DNA from: Olavius algarvensis Gamma 3 endosymbiont
GTDB lineage: Bacteria; Pseudomonadota; Gammaproteobacteria; GCA-001735895
Direction: 5' to 3'
Length of the DNA: 43,703 bases
NCBI GenBank assembly: GCA_001735895.1
Contig: DS021200.1
Location: 343,718-387,420 of the forward strand
The notes beneath the pieces are model-generated. The model ran no database searches. It was not told where the DNA came from and worked only from the letters and a program-made list of their open reading frames with translations. Both the position numbers and the translations under genes were made by a program. This document shows, piece by piece, positions 18,587 through 27,800 of this stretch; position 1 is the first letter of the stretch, and each line of letters opens with the position of its first letter.

Positions 18587-18679
18587 CAGCAAAGCGCACC
18601 GATTATCCGTTAAACCGCTGGCTAGCCTTCAGAAACTAATCATCGGTGCTATCGGTTTCGACTTAATGTATATATTTTG

Positions 18680-18709
18680 TGTATACAGTTTCACATAAAT
18701 GTATATACA
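18680..18709. promoter_or_regulatory. Twin palindromes upstream of the Na/Pi symporter
   Basis: TGTATACA (18680-18687) and TGTATATACA (18700-18709) are perfect palindromes with centres 21 bp apart, two helical turns. A related half, TGTATATA, lies at 18667. They sit in an AT-rich 209-bp gap, just upstream of a TATAAT at 18734-18739. The arrangement fits a dimeric repressor or activator binding cooperatively on one face of the DNA. They do not match the Pho box or the LexA box as I know them. Confidence 0.45.
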
Positions 18710-18733
18710 GCTCGATTTTCCGGACTTTACTAC

Positions 18734-18739
18734 TATAAT
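18734..18739 (+). promoter_or_regulatory. Candidate -10 box for the Na/Pi symporter gene
   Basis: Consensus TATAAT 57 bp upstream of the proposed ATT start. The -35 region at 17-bp spacing (CTCGAT) is poor, which fits a promoter that needs an activator at the adjacent palindromes. Confidence 0.4.
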
Positions 18740-18755
18740 CTTGTTTTAATTAAAA

Positions 18756-18780
18756 TTTTTTCGGCATTTTGCCGGAAAAA
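18756..18780 (+). other. Leader hairpin just upstream of the symporter ribosome site
   Basis: TTTTTTCGGCA (18756-18766), loop TTT, TGCCGGAAAAA (18770-18780) form an 11-bp stem with one T-G pair. It ends 3 nt before the AGGAG ribosome site at 18784-18788. On the plus strand no U-tract follows, so it is not a terminator for nadC in the classical sense. It may protect the 5' end or tune initiation. Confidence 0.4.
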
Positions 18781-18795
18781 GACAGGAGTCCGGCC

Positions 18796-20505
18796 ATTAG
18801 TGGCAGTATAATTCTGATCAACCTCATCGGAGGCGTAGCCCTCCTGTTATGGGGATTGCGCCTGGCGCGCATCGGTATTTCGGAAAGTTGGGGTAGCCAA
18901 ATCCGCAGCTTGCTCGGCGCCAGTCTGAGCAACCGTTTCAAAGCGTTTCTAACCGGTCTCGGGGTCACTATGCTGTTGCAAAGCAGCAGCGCAACCGCCC
19001 TATTGACCGCATCGTTTAGCGGTCAGGGTATGTTGACGACCGCAACCGCGCTCGCCATATTGCTGGGCGCCGACGTCGGCACCACGCTGGTAGCGCAAAT
19101 TCTGACTTTCGACCTATCGGCATTGTCCCCAGTATTAATCGCACTGGGGGTGGCATTGTTCACCTATTCCCCGGGTGGACGCATGCGCGATACCGGGCGC
19201 CTGCTGCTCGGACTCGGCATGATGCTACTGGCGTTGAAGCTGATCGTCGCCGCCTCGCTGCCGATGCGTGAGTCGCTGGTCATCCAGCAGATATTTGTTG
19301 CGCTCGGCCAGGATCTGGTGCTGGCCGCAGTTTTTGCCGCAATCATCGCCTGGGCCTCGCATTCCAGCCTGGCCACGGTGCTGTTGGTGATAACTCTCGC
19401 CAGCACCAACGTACTGGGTACTACGGTTGCTTTCGCTTTTGTACTGGGCGCCAATATCGGCAGCGCAATTCCGCCGCTCATCGCCACCCTGGGCGCCAAC
19501 CGCAGCACGCGACAACCGCCGCTCGGCAACCTGTTGTTCCGAATCTGCGGGGTTGCTATCGCGTTACCGTTCATCGGCCTGATCGCCAACCAGTTGTCAC
19601 TGCTCGAAATCAGCAACGCGCGCCAGATCGCGACCTTCCATATGCTGTTCAACATCGCCCTGGCGGTGGTTTGCTTTCCACTGATCGACCGCATGGTCGA
19701 ACTTACCGCGCGTATCCTACCGCGGGACACCGAGGTAAGCGATGCCATGGAACCCCGGGAGCTGGACCAGGGCGCCTTCGAAACTCCGCTGGTGGCATTG
19801 GTCAACGCCGAGCGCGAAGTCTTGCGCATGGGTGAAGTGGTAGAACGCATGCTGCGCAACGCCTTCATCGCGCTCAAACGCAACGACTACGCGCTGGCAC
19901 AGCAGACCCGGGAAATGGATTTATTGGTCAACGAGTTTTACGACGGGGTGAAAGGATATTTGACGGCGTTGGCGCGCGAAACCCTGGGCAAGAAAGAAAG
20001 CATCAGATGTAACGAGATTCTCGCCTTTGCAACCGATCTGGAGCATATCGGAGACATAATTTCGGGCGATTTGATCCGTAATATACAGCAAAAAAAGCTG
20101 GTTACCCGCAGCAAGATGTCACTGCAGGACCGCGAAGATTTAAACAATTTGTATCAGCCGGTGTTAAAAGCCTTCGAGTTATCGCTGAGCGTGTTCACCT
20201 CGGGTGACGTAGCGATGGCGCGCCAATTACTGGCCCGCAAGTACAAGTTCGTCAAACGCGAACGCAAAGCGGTAATGAACCATTTGCAGAAAATCCGCGA
20301 CGACTCCGCTTACGATTCGAGGTTGAGCGCGCTACAGCTCGACGTGCTGCGCGACCTCAAACGCATCAACTCGCACCTGACGGCAGTCGCCTACCCGATC
20401 CTCGAAGCCGCAGGACAGCTGCGCAACCGCCTGCGACGTAACAAGTCGGTCAGCGACAACATTGCCCGCATTCCGACCCGCGCCAAGATTTCGGCTAGCA
20501 GCTGA
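18796..20505 (+). CDS. Na/Pi cotransporter II family protein with PhoU-like domain (ATT start)
   Basis: 569 residues if initiated at ATT 18796, which lies 7 nt after a perfect AGGAG (18784-18788). The only other in-frame start is TTG 18769, inside a hairpin and with no ribosome site. Starting at ATT gives (M)SGSIILINLIGG, a typical family opening. Two inverted membrane repeats carry QSSSATALL and GANIGSAIPP, the NptA/YjbB-type motifs for sodium and phosphate. Residues 340-545 are a helical PhoU-like cytoplasmic domain. It imports or exports phosphate across the inner membrane. Confidence 0.88.
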   Translation: MSGSIILINLIGGVALLLWGLRLARIGISESWGSQIRSLLGASLSNRFKAFLTGLGVTMLLQSSSATALLTASFSGQGMLTTATALAILLGADVGTTLVAQILTFDLSALSPVLIALGVALFTYSPGGRMRDTGRLLLGLGMMLLALKLIVAASLPMRESLVIQQIFVALGQDLVLAAVFAAIIAWASHSSLATVLLVITLASTNVLGTTVAFAFVLGANIGSAIPPLIATLGANRSTRQPPLGNLLFRICGVAIALPFIGLIANQLSLLEISNARQIATFHMLFNIALAVVCFPLIDRMVELTARILPRDTEVSDAMEPRELDQGAFETPLVALVNAEREVLRMGEVVERMLRNAFIALKRNDYALAQQTREMDLLVNEFYDGVKGYLTALARETLGKKESIRCNEILAFATDLEHIGDIISGDLIRNIQQKKLVTRSKMSLQDREDLNNLYQPVLKAFELSLSVFTSGDVAMARQLLARKYKFVKRERKAVMNHLQKIRDDSAYDSRLSALQLDVLRDLKRINSHLTAVAYPILEAAGQLRNRLRRNKSVSDNIARIPTRAKISASS

Positions 20506-20593
20506 TTTATACGGCCGGTCTTCGGCGATCGAAGCAACTTCCTGTGATGCCATCCAGGCCGCAATCTGGCAACCCGATCCGCCGCGGGTTACC

Positions 20594-20809
20594 ATGAAAC
20601 TCATGCCACAGTTCATACTGATTCTTCTACTGGCGCTGCTACCGGCATTCGGCCAGGCCTCGCCGCAGAAAAAGAGTGCCGCCGAACAGGAGGCCGGCAA
20701 ATGGTTGGCGTTAATCGATGGTATGCAGTATCGGGAATCCTGGCACCGGGCAGCCAGCCTGTTCAAGCAACGGCCATTAACCCGGCGACAATATATGTCG
20801 CCGGGTTAA
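20594..20809 (+). pseudogene. DUF4019-like exported protein, truncated
   Basis: 71 codons from ATG 20594. Residues 1-22 are a signal peptide (FILILLLALLPAFGQA). The mature part AGKWLALIDGMQYRESWHRAASLFK matches the first half of DUF4019 domains (WLALxDxxxYxxSWxxAAxLF). After this it diverges (QRPLTRRQYMSPG) and stops inside a perfect 15-bp hairpin at 20776-20810. Family members usually run on for about 60 more residues. It therefore looks like a gene cut short by a rearrangement that left a palindrome, though a short functional protein cannot be ruled out. Confidence 0.6.
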
Positions 20810-20810
20810 T
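20776..20810. repeat. Perfect 15-bp stem hairpin between the DUF4019 stump and the GNAT gene
   Basis: ATTAACCCGGCGACA (20776-20790), loop ATATA, and its reverse complement (20796-20810). The TAA stop of the DUF4019 stump lies within it, and the GNAT start codon follows immediately at 20811. No run of T follows, so it is not a simple terminator. Confidence 0.75.
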
Positions 20811-21308
20811 ATGTCCGCTAGCAACGCAACCGGGCGGAGGTCGCAAATCGAGCTGCAAGTCGCGTTACCCGAACAGTTAGCGCTGTTTTGCGAGCTGGAA
20901 CGGGACCCGGATACCGCGCCCTACGTCCTGCCTACCACGCTTGAACAGCATCGCCGAGCGTTTGCGCGCGAAGAAATTATTTACCTGTCGATTTATGATC
21001 GGGGCGAACTCGGCGGATTCTTTATCCTGGCGCTGGATTCCGACGAGCGCAGCGTCGAATTTCGACGAATCGTGGTCGCCGACAAGGGCCGAGGCACGGG
21101 GCGGCGCGCAATCAATACAATGGAAACATACTGCCGCGATCGATTGCAGCGCAGTCGCATCTGGCTGGATGTATTTGATTTCAACGAACGCGGCCGGCAG
21201 GTCTATTCCAGACTCGGGTATCAATTGTTCGACCAACGGACCTATCAGGGTAAACAGCTGTTATATTATCAAAAAGAACTGGAGACTCGATCATCGGCAC
21301 GCGCTTGA
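20811..21308 (+). CDS. GNAT-family N-acetyltransferase
   Basis: 165 residues. The GNAT fold is seen in LGGFFILALD (strand 4), the acetyl-CoA-binding segment VVADKGRGTGRRAI (motif A, Q/RxxGxG/A type) and VFDFNERGRQVYSRLGYQL (motif B). It transfers an acetyl group from acetyl-CoA to an unknown amine. The start sits directly on the flank of the palindrome, with no clear ribosome site. It converges with murU, leaving 28 bp. Confidence 0.88.
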   Translation: MSASNATGRRSQIELQVALPEQLALFCELERDPDTAPYVLPTTLEQHRRAFAREEIIYLSIYDRGELGGFFILALDSDERSVEFRRIVVADKGRGTGRRAINTMETYCRDRLQRSRIWLDVFDFNERGRQVYSRLGYQLFDQRTYQGKQLLYYQKELETRSSARA

Positions 21309-21336
21309 CGCGAGTCCGATCATCTTAACCCGGCGG

Positions 21337-21984
21337 CTAAGTATGCCGGTTCAGTCCCGCCAGGCGTTCCATGGTACCGATATCGGTCCAGGCGCCGCGG
21401 AATAATTCTCCGCTAACTCGTTGCTGGGCCGCCGCCGCATACAGCAAGGGCGCCAAGCTTCGCTTCCCCGGCGGCAGGCCCGCAAAGAAACTTCGATGGT
21501 AGCGGGATATCCCGCTGAAGGTGTAACGCGGAGATCCGTCGGTGCCGACAACCGCTTGCTGCAGGGTGAAATCCCCAGCGGCATTGTGCCGCAGATTCTC
21601 GACCAGGACCAGGTGCGCCGCGCTGTCGGTTGTTTTCAAATCGGCGTAATCGTAGTCGGTAAAAATATCTGCATTGATTACGAGAAAACGCTCGCCGAGC
21701 AGCGGCAGCGCCTGCACTATCCCGCCCGCCGTTTCAAGCGCCTCGGGCTCTTCGCTATATTCGATATTCAGCCCGAACTCGCGGCCATTGCCGAGTAGCG
21801 CGCGAATCTGCTCCCCCAGCCAGCTGATATTAATGACGATTTCGCTGAAACCGGCGCGCGACAGCGCTTCGAGGTGATGCACGATCAGCGGCTTGCCCTG
21901 CAATTCGAGCAGCGGTTTTGGCACGCTGTCGGTCAACGGCCGCAAGCGTTCGCCGCGCCCGGCAGCCAATATCATCACTTTCAC
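21337..21984 (-). CDS. murU: N-acetylmuramate alpha-1-phosphate uridylyltransferase
   Basis: 215 residues from GTG 21984, giving (M)KVMILAAGRGERLRPLTD. The nucleotidyltransferase signature GxGxRxxPxT and K in PKPLLELQGKPLI are present, as are VINADIFTDYD (metal-binding Asp) and GAWTDIGTMERL near the end. It makes UDP-MurNAc from MurNAc-1-phosphate and UTP in cell-wall recycling. It lies 7 bp downstream of amgK in the same direction, the arrangement known from Pseudomonas. A longer upstream start would overlap amgK, so I prefer the GTG. Confidence 0.93.
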   Translation of the reverse strand: MKVMILAAGRGERLRPLTDSVPKPLLELQGKPLIVHHLEALSRAGFSEIVINISWLGEQIRALLGNGREFGLNIEYSEEPEALETAGGIVQALPLLGERFLVINADIFTDYDYADLKTTDSAAHLVLVENLRHNAAGDFTLQQAVVGTDGSPRYTFSGISRYHRSFFAGLPPGKRSLAPLLYAAAAQQRVSGELFRGAWTDIGTMERLAGLNRHT

Positions 21985-21991
21985 GACCGGA

Positions 21992-22987
21992 TCACCGCGC
22001 CGCCAGCGCACTAACGCGCGCACCCAGCTGCAATTGCTCGATGATCGAAAACAATCCGTCCATCGACGTTTCCCCGGCGCTGACTTGCCGCAGATATCCG
22101 AGCGTTCGTGGGATATCCTTGAGATAATCCGTCTTACCGTCGCGTAGCTTGAGCCGGGAAAAAATTCCGATCGCCTTCAGATGGCGTTGAATGCCCATCA
22201 AATTGAACCAGCGCATGAACTGCGCGGTCTCGACATCGATCAGCTCGTTAACGCGTGCGAGTTCAAAATAATCGAGCACCAGCTGTTCGACCCGCGGTGC
22301 CGGCCAGGCGATATAACAATCACGCAATAACGAGACCAGATCATAGGTTAGCGGCCCCTTAACCGCATCCTGAAAATCGAGAATACCCGGGTTTTTCTGC
22401 TTGGTTTTCATCAAGTTGCGCGAATGATAATCGCGATGCACAAACACTTGCGGTTGCGCCAGCGCGTTGTCGACCAGAACCTGCTTGACCGATTGCCAGA
22501 TGGCCTGCTGCGCCGGGTCCAGCGTAACGCCCATCAATTGACCGAGAAACCAGTCGTGAAATAAATCCATTTCACGGTTTAACAGTGCCGCGTCGTATCG
22601 CGGTAAATCCTCGGCATCGACGCGCGTTTGCATCAGCAGCAGGGCCGCCAGCGCATCGCCATAAAGTGGCGCTTCGGTTTCGGGGCTGAGTTTTGAGAGA
22701 TAATCGCTGCTGCCGAAATCGGTCAGAATCAGAAACCCGTATTCCAGATTACGCGCAGTGATTTCAGGCGCATTCAATCCGGCCGCCCGCAGCTTGTCGG
22801 CCACCGCGATGAACCGGTCACAGGGTTCCTTGTCCGGTGGCGCATCCATCACTATCCAGGTTTCAGCGGCGCTGTACAGGCGCAGATAGGTGCGAAAACT
22901 GGCGTCTTCGGATGCCGCTTCGAGGCGATAATCCCGATATCCCAGCTGCTGCAGCCAGTTTTGCAATAGTGTCGATCTTGCGCTCAT
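21992..22987 (-). CDS. amgK: Anomeric MurNAc/GlcNAc kinase
   Basis: 331 residues of the aminoglycoside-phosphotransferase fold. The catalytic loop is VFVHRDYHSRNLM and the metal motif ILDFQDAVKGPLTYDLVSLLRD, both diagnostic for this family. It phosphorylates MurNAc at C1, feeding MurU and bypassing de novo UDP-MurNAc synthesis (the fosfomycin-tolerant recycling route). It is divergent from mazG with a 75-bp gap. Confidence 0.93.
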   Translation of the reverse strand: MSARSTLLQNWLQQLGYRDYRLEAASEDASFRTYLRLYSAAETWIVMDAPPDKEPCDRFIAVADKLRAAGLNAPEITARNLEYGFLILTDFGSSDYLSKLSPETEAPLYGDALAALLLMQTRVDAEDLPRYDAALLNREMDLFHDWFLGQLMGVTLDPAQQAIWQSVKQVLVDNALAQPQVFVHRDYHSRNLMKTKQKNPGILDFQDAVKGPLTYDLVSLLRDCYIAWPAPRVEQLVLDYFELARVNELIDVETAQFMRWFNLMGIQRHLKAIGIFSRLKLRDGKTDYLKDIPRTLGYLRQVSAGETSMDGLFSIIEQLQLGARVSALAAR

Positions 22988-23062
22988 AGGGCGGTAGCGG
23001 CTGCGATCCTGTTAAAAGGCCGGTATTATCGGGGTTTTATTCAGTCAAACGCAATAGAACCG

Positions 23063-23845
23063 ATGAATGCTATCGAAAACCTGTTACAGGTAATGAAGGA
23101 TTTACGCCACCCCGAAAACGGCTGCCCTTGGGATATCCGCCAAACCAGCGCCTCGATTGCGCCGCACACGCTCGACGAAACCCATGAATTACTCGATGCG
23201 ATCGAACGCGACGACACCGAAAACTTGAAGGAAGAACTCGGGGACCTGCTGTTCAACATCGTGTTTCACGCGCGTATCGCCGAAGAAAAAGGACAGTTCA
23301 GTTTCGATGATGTCGCCCAGGGGATTACCGACAAGATGCGGAACCGACATCCCCATGTCTTCGGCGATCAACGCGATCAGCAACTCAGCGACGAAACCCT
23401 GTCGCAACAATGGCAGGCGATGAAAAACCGGGAAAAAGACGGCCGCGAGACGAGCCCAATCGGGCAGGACTCGAGCGGCAACTCGGCGATGTACCGCGCG
23501 CGGGAAATACAAAAAGAAGCGGCGCGATTCGGATTTGACTGGCCGGATATCAAACCGGTGTTCGACAAGCTCGAGGAAGAGCTGGCGGAGTTGAAACATG
23601 CCTTCGACAGCGGCGACAAAGACGCGATCGGCGATGAACTCGGCGACCTGATTTTCGTCTGTGTAAACCTTGCGCGTCATGCCGGGGTCAACGCCGAAAT
23701 GTCCCTGCGCCGCACCAACCGGAAATTCCTGCGCCGCTTCGCCTATGTGCAGCGACGAATGGCTGACGCGGGCATCGAGATGGAGCAACAACAGCTCGAA
23801 CAGATGGAAAACTTTTGGCAGGACTCAAAGAACAAGGTCGGGTAG
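23063..23845 (+). CDS. mazG: Nucleoside triphosphate pyrophosphohydrolase MazG
   Basis: 260 residues, near E. coli MazG (263). It hydrolyses NTPs to NMP and PPi as a house-cleaning enzyme. Both MazG repeats show the metal-binding ExxE...ExxD pattern: DETHELLDAIERDD then EELGDLLF in the N-terminal half, and EELAELKHAFDSGD then DELGDLIF in the C-terminal half. The opening RHPENGCPWDIRQT is the usual family start. TetR follows 5 bp downstream, suggesting one transcript. Confidence 0.96.
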   Translation: MNAIENLLQVMKDLRHPENGCPWDIRQTSASIAPHTLDETHELLDAIERDDTENLKEELGDLLFNIVFHARIAEEKGQFSFDDVAQGITDKMRNRHPHVFGDQRDQQLSDETLSQQWQAMKNREKDGRETSPIGQDSSGNSAMYRAREIQKEAARFGFDWPDIKPVFDKLEEELAELKHAFDSGDKDAIGDELGDLIFVCVNLARHAGVNAEMSLRRTNRKFLRRFAYVQRRMADAGIEMEQQQLEQMENFWQDSKNKVG

Positions 23846-23850
23846 CAAAA

Positions 23851-24438
23851 ATGACTCGCAGCAGGTTACTAACCGAACAACGCATTCTCGATGCGCTTGG
23901 CACATTATTACTCGAGCAAGGCTACCCGGCGGTCGGCATCAATGCCATTGCGCGCCAGGCGGGTTGTGACAAGGTATTGATTTATCGTTATTTCGGCGGA
24001 TTCGACGAACTACTGCTGGCATTTGCCGAAACCACTAACCTGTGGTGGGAAGTGGATGAAATCATGACCGAAACAGTGAGCGAGTGCACCGCGATCGCAC
24101 TGCCTGAGTACCTGCAAACTCTGCTCAATCGTTATGTTTCCGCCCTCGAGTCGCGCCCCCTGGCGCTCGAAATCATGGCTTGGGAAATGTCCGAGCACAA
24201 CAATCTGACCAACGCGCTGGCGCGCTCACGCAGCGAACGCGGCATGGAATTGGTGAAACGAATCCGTAAATACTATCATCAGCCGACGATCGATATCGGC
24301 GGTGTCTTGGGCGTCTTCGGCGCGGCTATCAACTACCTGGTCATTCGCACCCGCAAACATTCCCGGCAGTATAAGACCGAGGAATGGTGGCGCCTGCAGC
24401 AAACCATCGGCAAGTTGCTGCAAGCCTATGCTGACTGA
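23851..24438 (+). CDS. TetR-family transcriptional regulator
   Basis: 195 residues from ATG 23851; an earlier in-frame start would lie inside mazG. The N-terminal helix-turn-helix is typical: RILDALGTLLLEQGYPAVGINAIARQAG then CDKVLIYRYFGGFDELL. The C-terminal ligand domain is rich in Trp and Met (MAWEMSEHNN). It overlaps the next gene by 11 bp, so that gene is its most likely partner. The ligand is unknown. Confidence 0.9.
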   Translation: MTRSRLLTEQRILDALGTLLLEQGYPAVGINAIARQAGCDKVLIYRYFGGFDELLLAFAETTNLWWEVDEIMTETVSECTAIALPEYLQTLLNRYVSALESRPLALEIMAWEMSEHNNLTNALARSRSERGMELVKRIRKYYHQPTIDIGGVLGVFGAAINYLVIRTRKHSRQYKTEEWWRLQQTIGKLLQAYAD

Positions 24439-24802
24439 CGTCTTACGCCTGGCCGATATCGATACCAAGCCGCTACGCGAACTGCTGGCGCGTTTCGATC
24501 TGAGCCTGTGCTTATGCCCGCCCGCCGACCCGATCCCCGCTAGCTACTGGGGCGGCGAAGAAGCAGGTCTCAAGACCAACCGGCTATATGCGCGCGCCGA
24601 CACACCGCTGCATTCGATCTTGCATGAAAGCGGTCATTTCATCTGCATGGATGCGGTCCGCCGGCAGAATCTCGATACCGACGCCGGTAGCGACGAAGCC
24701 GAAGAAAATGCAGTCTGTTACCTGCAAGTCTTGCTCGCCGATGAACTCGTCGATATGGGACGCGCGCGCATGTTCGCGGATATGGACAGTTGGGGTTACT
24801 GA
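24428..24802 (+). CDS. HExxH zinc-metallopeptidase-like protein, probably truncated at its C-terminus
   Basis: 124 residues from ATG 24428, overlapping the TetR gene. The zinc motif HESGH is at 66-70 (LHSILHESGHFICMD). A downstream EENAVCYLQ block at 92-100 could give the third ligand, as in gluzincins. The stop TGA (24800-24802) is the first three bases of the IS3-family element, so the IS supplies the stop and the native C-terminus is probably lost. I do not recognise the family name. With the TetR gene it may form a regulator and putative protease pair. Confidence 0.65.
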   Translation: MLTDVLRLADIDTKPLRELLARFDLSLCLCPPADPIPASYWGGEEAGLKTNRLYARADTPLHSILHESGHFICMDAVRRQNLDTDAGSDEAEENAVCYLQVLLADELVDMGRARMFADMDSWGY

Positions 24803-24838
24803 ATCGCCCCGGGATTTCCGGAGGCTGTTTTGTGTGAG

Positions 24839-26045
<1,207 letters not shown>

Positions 26046-26095
26046 TACCCAATCCTCTCAAGAAATTGAGCCTCCGACAAACCCGGGGCGATTCA

Positions 26096-26521
26096 GATCT
26101 GTGTTTGAGAAAGGTTGTGGGCTGGAGCATGAGCCCTCGGATGAAATCGCAGTTGGTCTGTGATGCCTTGAAGATGGCCGCCTGGCAGCGCCGACCCAAG
26201 GCAGGTTTAATCCATCACTCGGATCGTGGGTCTCAGTATGCCAGCAAGGCATTCCGAAAATTACTCAGAATCAACGGGTTCCAGGGCAGCATGAGCCGTA
26301 AAGGTGACTGTTGGGATAATGCGGTGGTCGAGAGCTTCTTTGGCAGTCTGAAGCAGGAGCGGGTGCAATGGCGAAATTATCAGACTCGATATGAAGCACA
26401 GCAGGATATTCTGCAGTACATATCCAGCTGGTATAACCCATATCGATTACATTCGACGCTGAATTATGTCAGCCCGAATGATTATGAAAAACGACTACTC
26501 GAAACGAAGCATGCCGCTTAA
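26096..26521 (+). pseudogene. C-terminal fragment of an IS3-family OrfB integrase
   Basis: 141 codons in frame from the junction to TAA 26519-26521: DLCLRKVVGWSMSPRMKSQL, then HHSDRGSQYASKAF (second Asp), DCWDNAVVESFFGSLKQE (the Glu) and YNPYRLHSTLNYVSPNDYE. It lacks the N-terminal half and the first catalytic Asp. It belongs to a different IS3-family group from the adjoining element. Not functional. Confidence 0.88.
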
Positions 26522-26552
26522 CTGGGGTGTATCAAAAAGTTTGACCACGTCA
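26096..26552 (+). mobile_element. Right-end remnant of a second IS3-family element
   Basis: Opposite in orientation to the neighbouring IS. It starts abruptly at 26096, next to that IS's terminal repeat, in the middle of an orfB. The end is placed near 26552, where the outward-reading complement begins TGACGTGGTCAAACTTTTTG, the TGA-start form typical of IS3-family ends. No left end is present in this window. Confidence 0.75.
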
Positions 26553-26627
26553 TCCTTGGATTCGGCGCAATGTTTAGCATTCATAAGCAACCGCCTCCAC
26601 CAGGGCTTGATAATGAGGATTAGACCT

Positions 26628-27800
26628 ATGGATAAAACGGCCGCTCCGAGTATCGCGCTGGATGCAATTCTGCAACCGATCGAAAAGGCGACCGGTCTGC
26701 CTAATCACGCCTATGTCAGCAATGAATTCCTGGCCTACGAACGCGACCAGGTGCTCGGCAGGAGCTGGGCCGGATTATGGTTTGCCAGCGATTTGCCGAA
26801 GAAAGGCTACGTCAAGCCGGTTGATTTCATGGGTTTGCCGCTGGTGATCCTGCGCAACAAAAAGGACGAAATCAAGGTATTCCATAACGTTTGCAGCCAT
26901 CGCGGCATGCTGCTGGTGCATGATGAAATGGAGGTTCAGGGGGCGCTGCGTTGCAAGTACCATTCATGGTCTTATAACCTCGATGGCGAGCTCAAGGGAA
27001 CTCCGCATCTGGGCGGAATCGGCCAACAAAAATCGGACGGTTTCAATCACTGCGATCATGGTTTGAAAGCGGTACGGTCGGTGGTGTGGATGGATATCAT
27101 CTTCATCAACCTGTCAGGCGATGCCCCCGATTTCGAGGCTCACACCCGGCCGCTGACCGAACAGTGGGACACATTCCTCGGCACCACCGGGTTGAATCGC
27201 TTGCGCACCGCAGCCAACGGTAAAGGCATGCAGATCGAAGTTAAGGCCAACTGGAAACTCGCGGTTGAAAACTATTGCGAGAGTTATCACCTGCCCTGGA
27301 TTCACCCCGGATTGAATACCTACTCGCGACTGGAAGATCACTATCACATCATGTACGGCGACGATTTCGGCGGCCAGGGCAGTTACGCCTATCGCCTCTA
27401 CGACCAGGCCGGTACCGCGCTGCCGCGCTTCCCGGAATGGCCCGCAGACAAGCTCGAGCAAGCCGAGTATGTCGCGCTTTATCCGAACGTATTACTCGGC
27501 ATTCAGGCCGACCACGCGTTTGCGATGATCATCGAACCACTGGAATGCGACCGGTCGATCGAGCATCTGCGCCTGTTTTACGTCGGCGCAGAAGCCTTGA
27601 GCGACGAACATGCCGCCAGCCGGAGCGCGACCCTCGAATCCTGGCGCATGGTGTTCAGCGAGGATATCGACGCGGCCGAAGGCATGCAGCGCGGCAGGCT
27701 TTCCCCGGGCTACACGGGCGGCGTGTTTTCACCGGTGATGGACAATCCCACCCACCATTTTCACCAATGGGTTGCCCGCAAATTAAAGGCCGCGGGTTAA
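26628..27800 (+). CDS. Rieske non-heme iron oxygenase, alpha subunit
   Basis: 390 residues. GAGG lies 9-10 nt before ATG 26628, which I prefer to an ATG at 26613. The Rieske 2Fe-2S ligands are C89, H91, C109 and H112 (CSHRG, CKYHSW). The mononuclear iron site shows NYCESYHLPWIHPGL, with H221 and H226 and the bridging acid E218. Such proteins oxygenate aromatic rings or demethylate/hydroxylate small N-methyl compounds (glycine-betaine or choline type). Which applies here is unclear. No reductase gene is adjacent, so electrons must come from elsewhere. Its stop codon shares bases with the opposing M1 peptidase gene. Confidence 0.9.
   Translation: MDKTAAPSIALDAILQPIEKATGLPNHAYVSNEFLAYERDQVLGRSWAGLWFASDLPKKGYVKPVDFMGLPLVILRNKKDEIKVFHNVCSHRGMLLVHDEMEVQGALRCKYHSWSYNLDGELKGTPHLGGIGQQKSDGFNHCDHGLKAVRSVVWMDIIFINLSGDAPDFEAHTRPLTEQWDTFLGTTGLNRLRTAANGKGMQIEVKANWKLAVENYCESYHLPWIHPGLNTYSRLEDHYHIMYGDDFGGQGSYAYRLYDQAGTALPRFPEWPADKLEQAEYVALYPNVLLGIQADHAFAMIIEPLECDRSIEHLRLFYVGAEALSDEHAASRSATLESWRMVFSEDIDAAEGMQRGRLSPGYTGGVFSPVMDNPTHHFHQWVARKLKAAG

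Noticed and set aside
18756-18780. Intrinsic terminator of nadC
   Set aside because: The stem is followed by GACAGGAG, not by T residues; more likely part of the next gene's leader.
23024-23029. TATTAT as a mazG promoter -10
   Set aside because: No supporting -35 box, and such AT words are frequent by chance.
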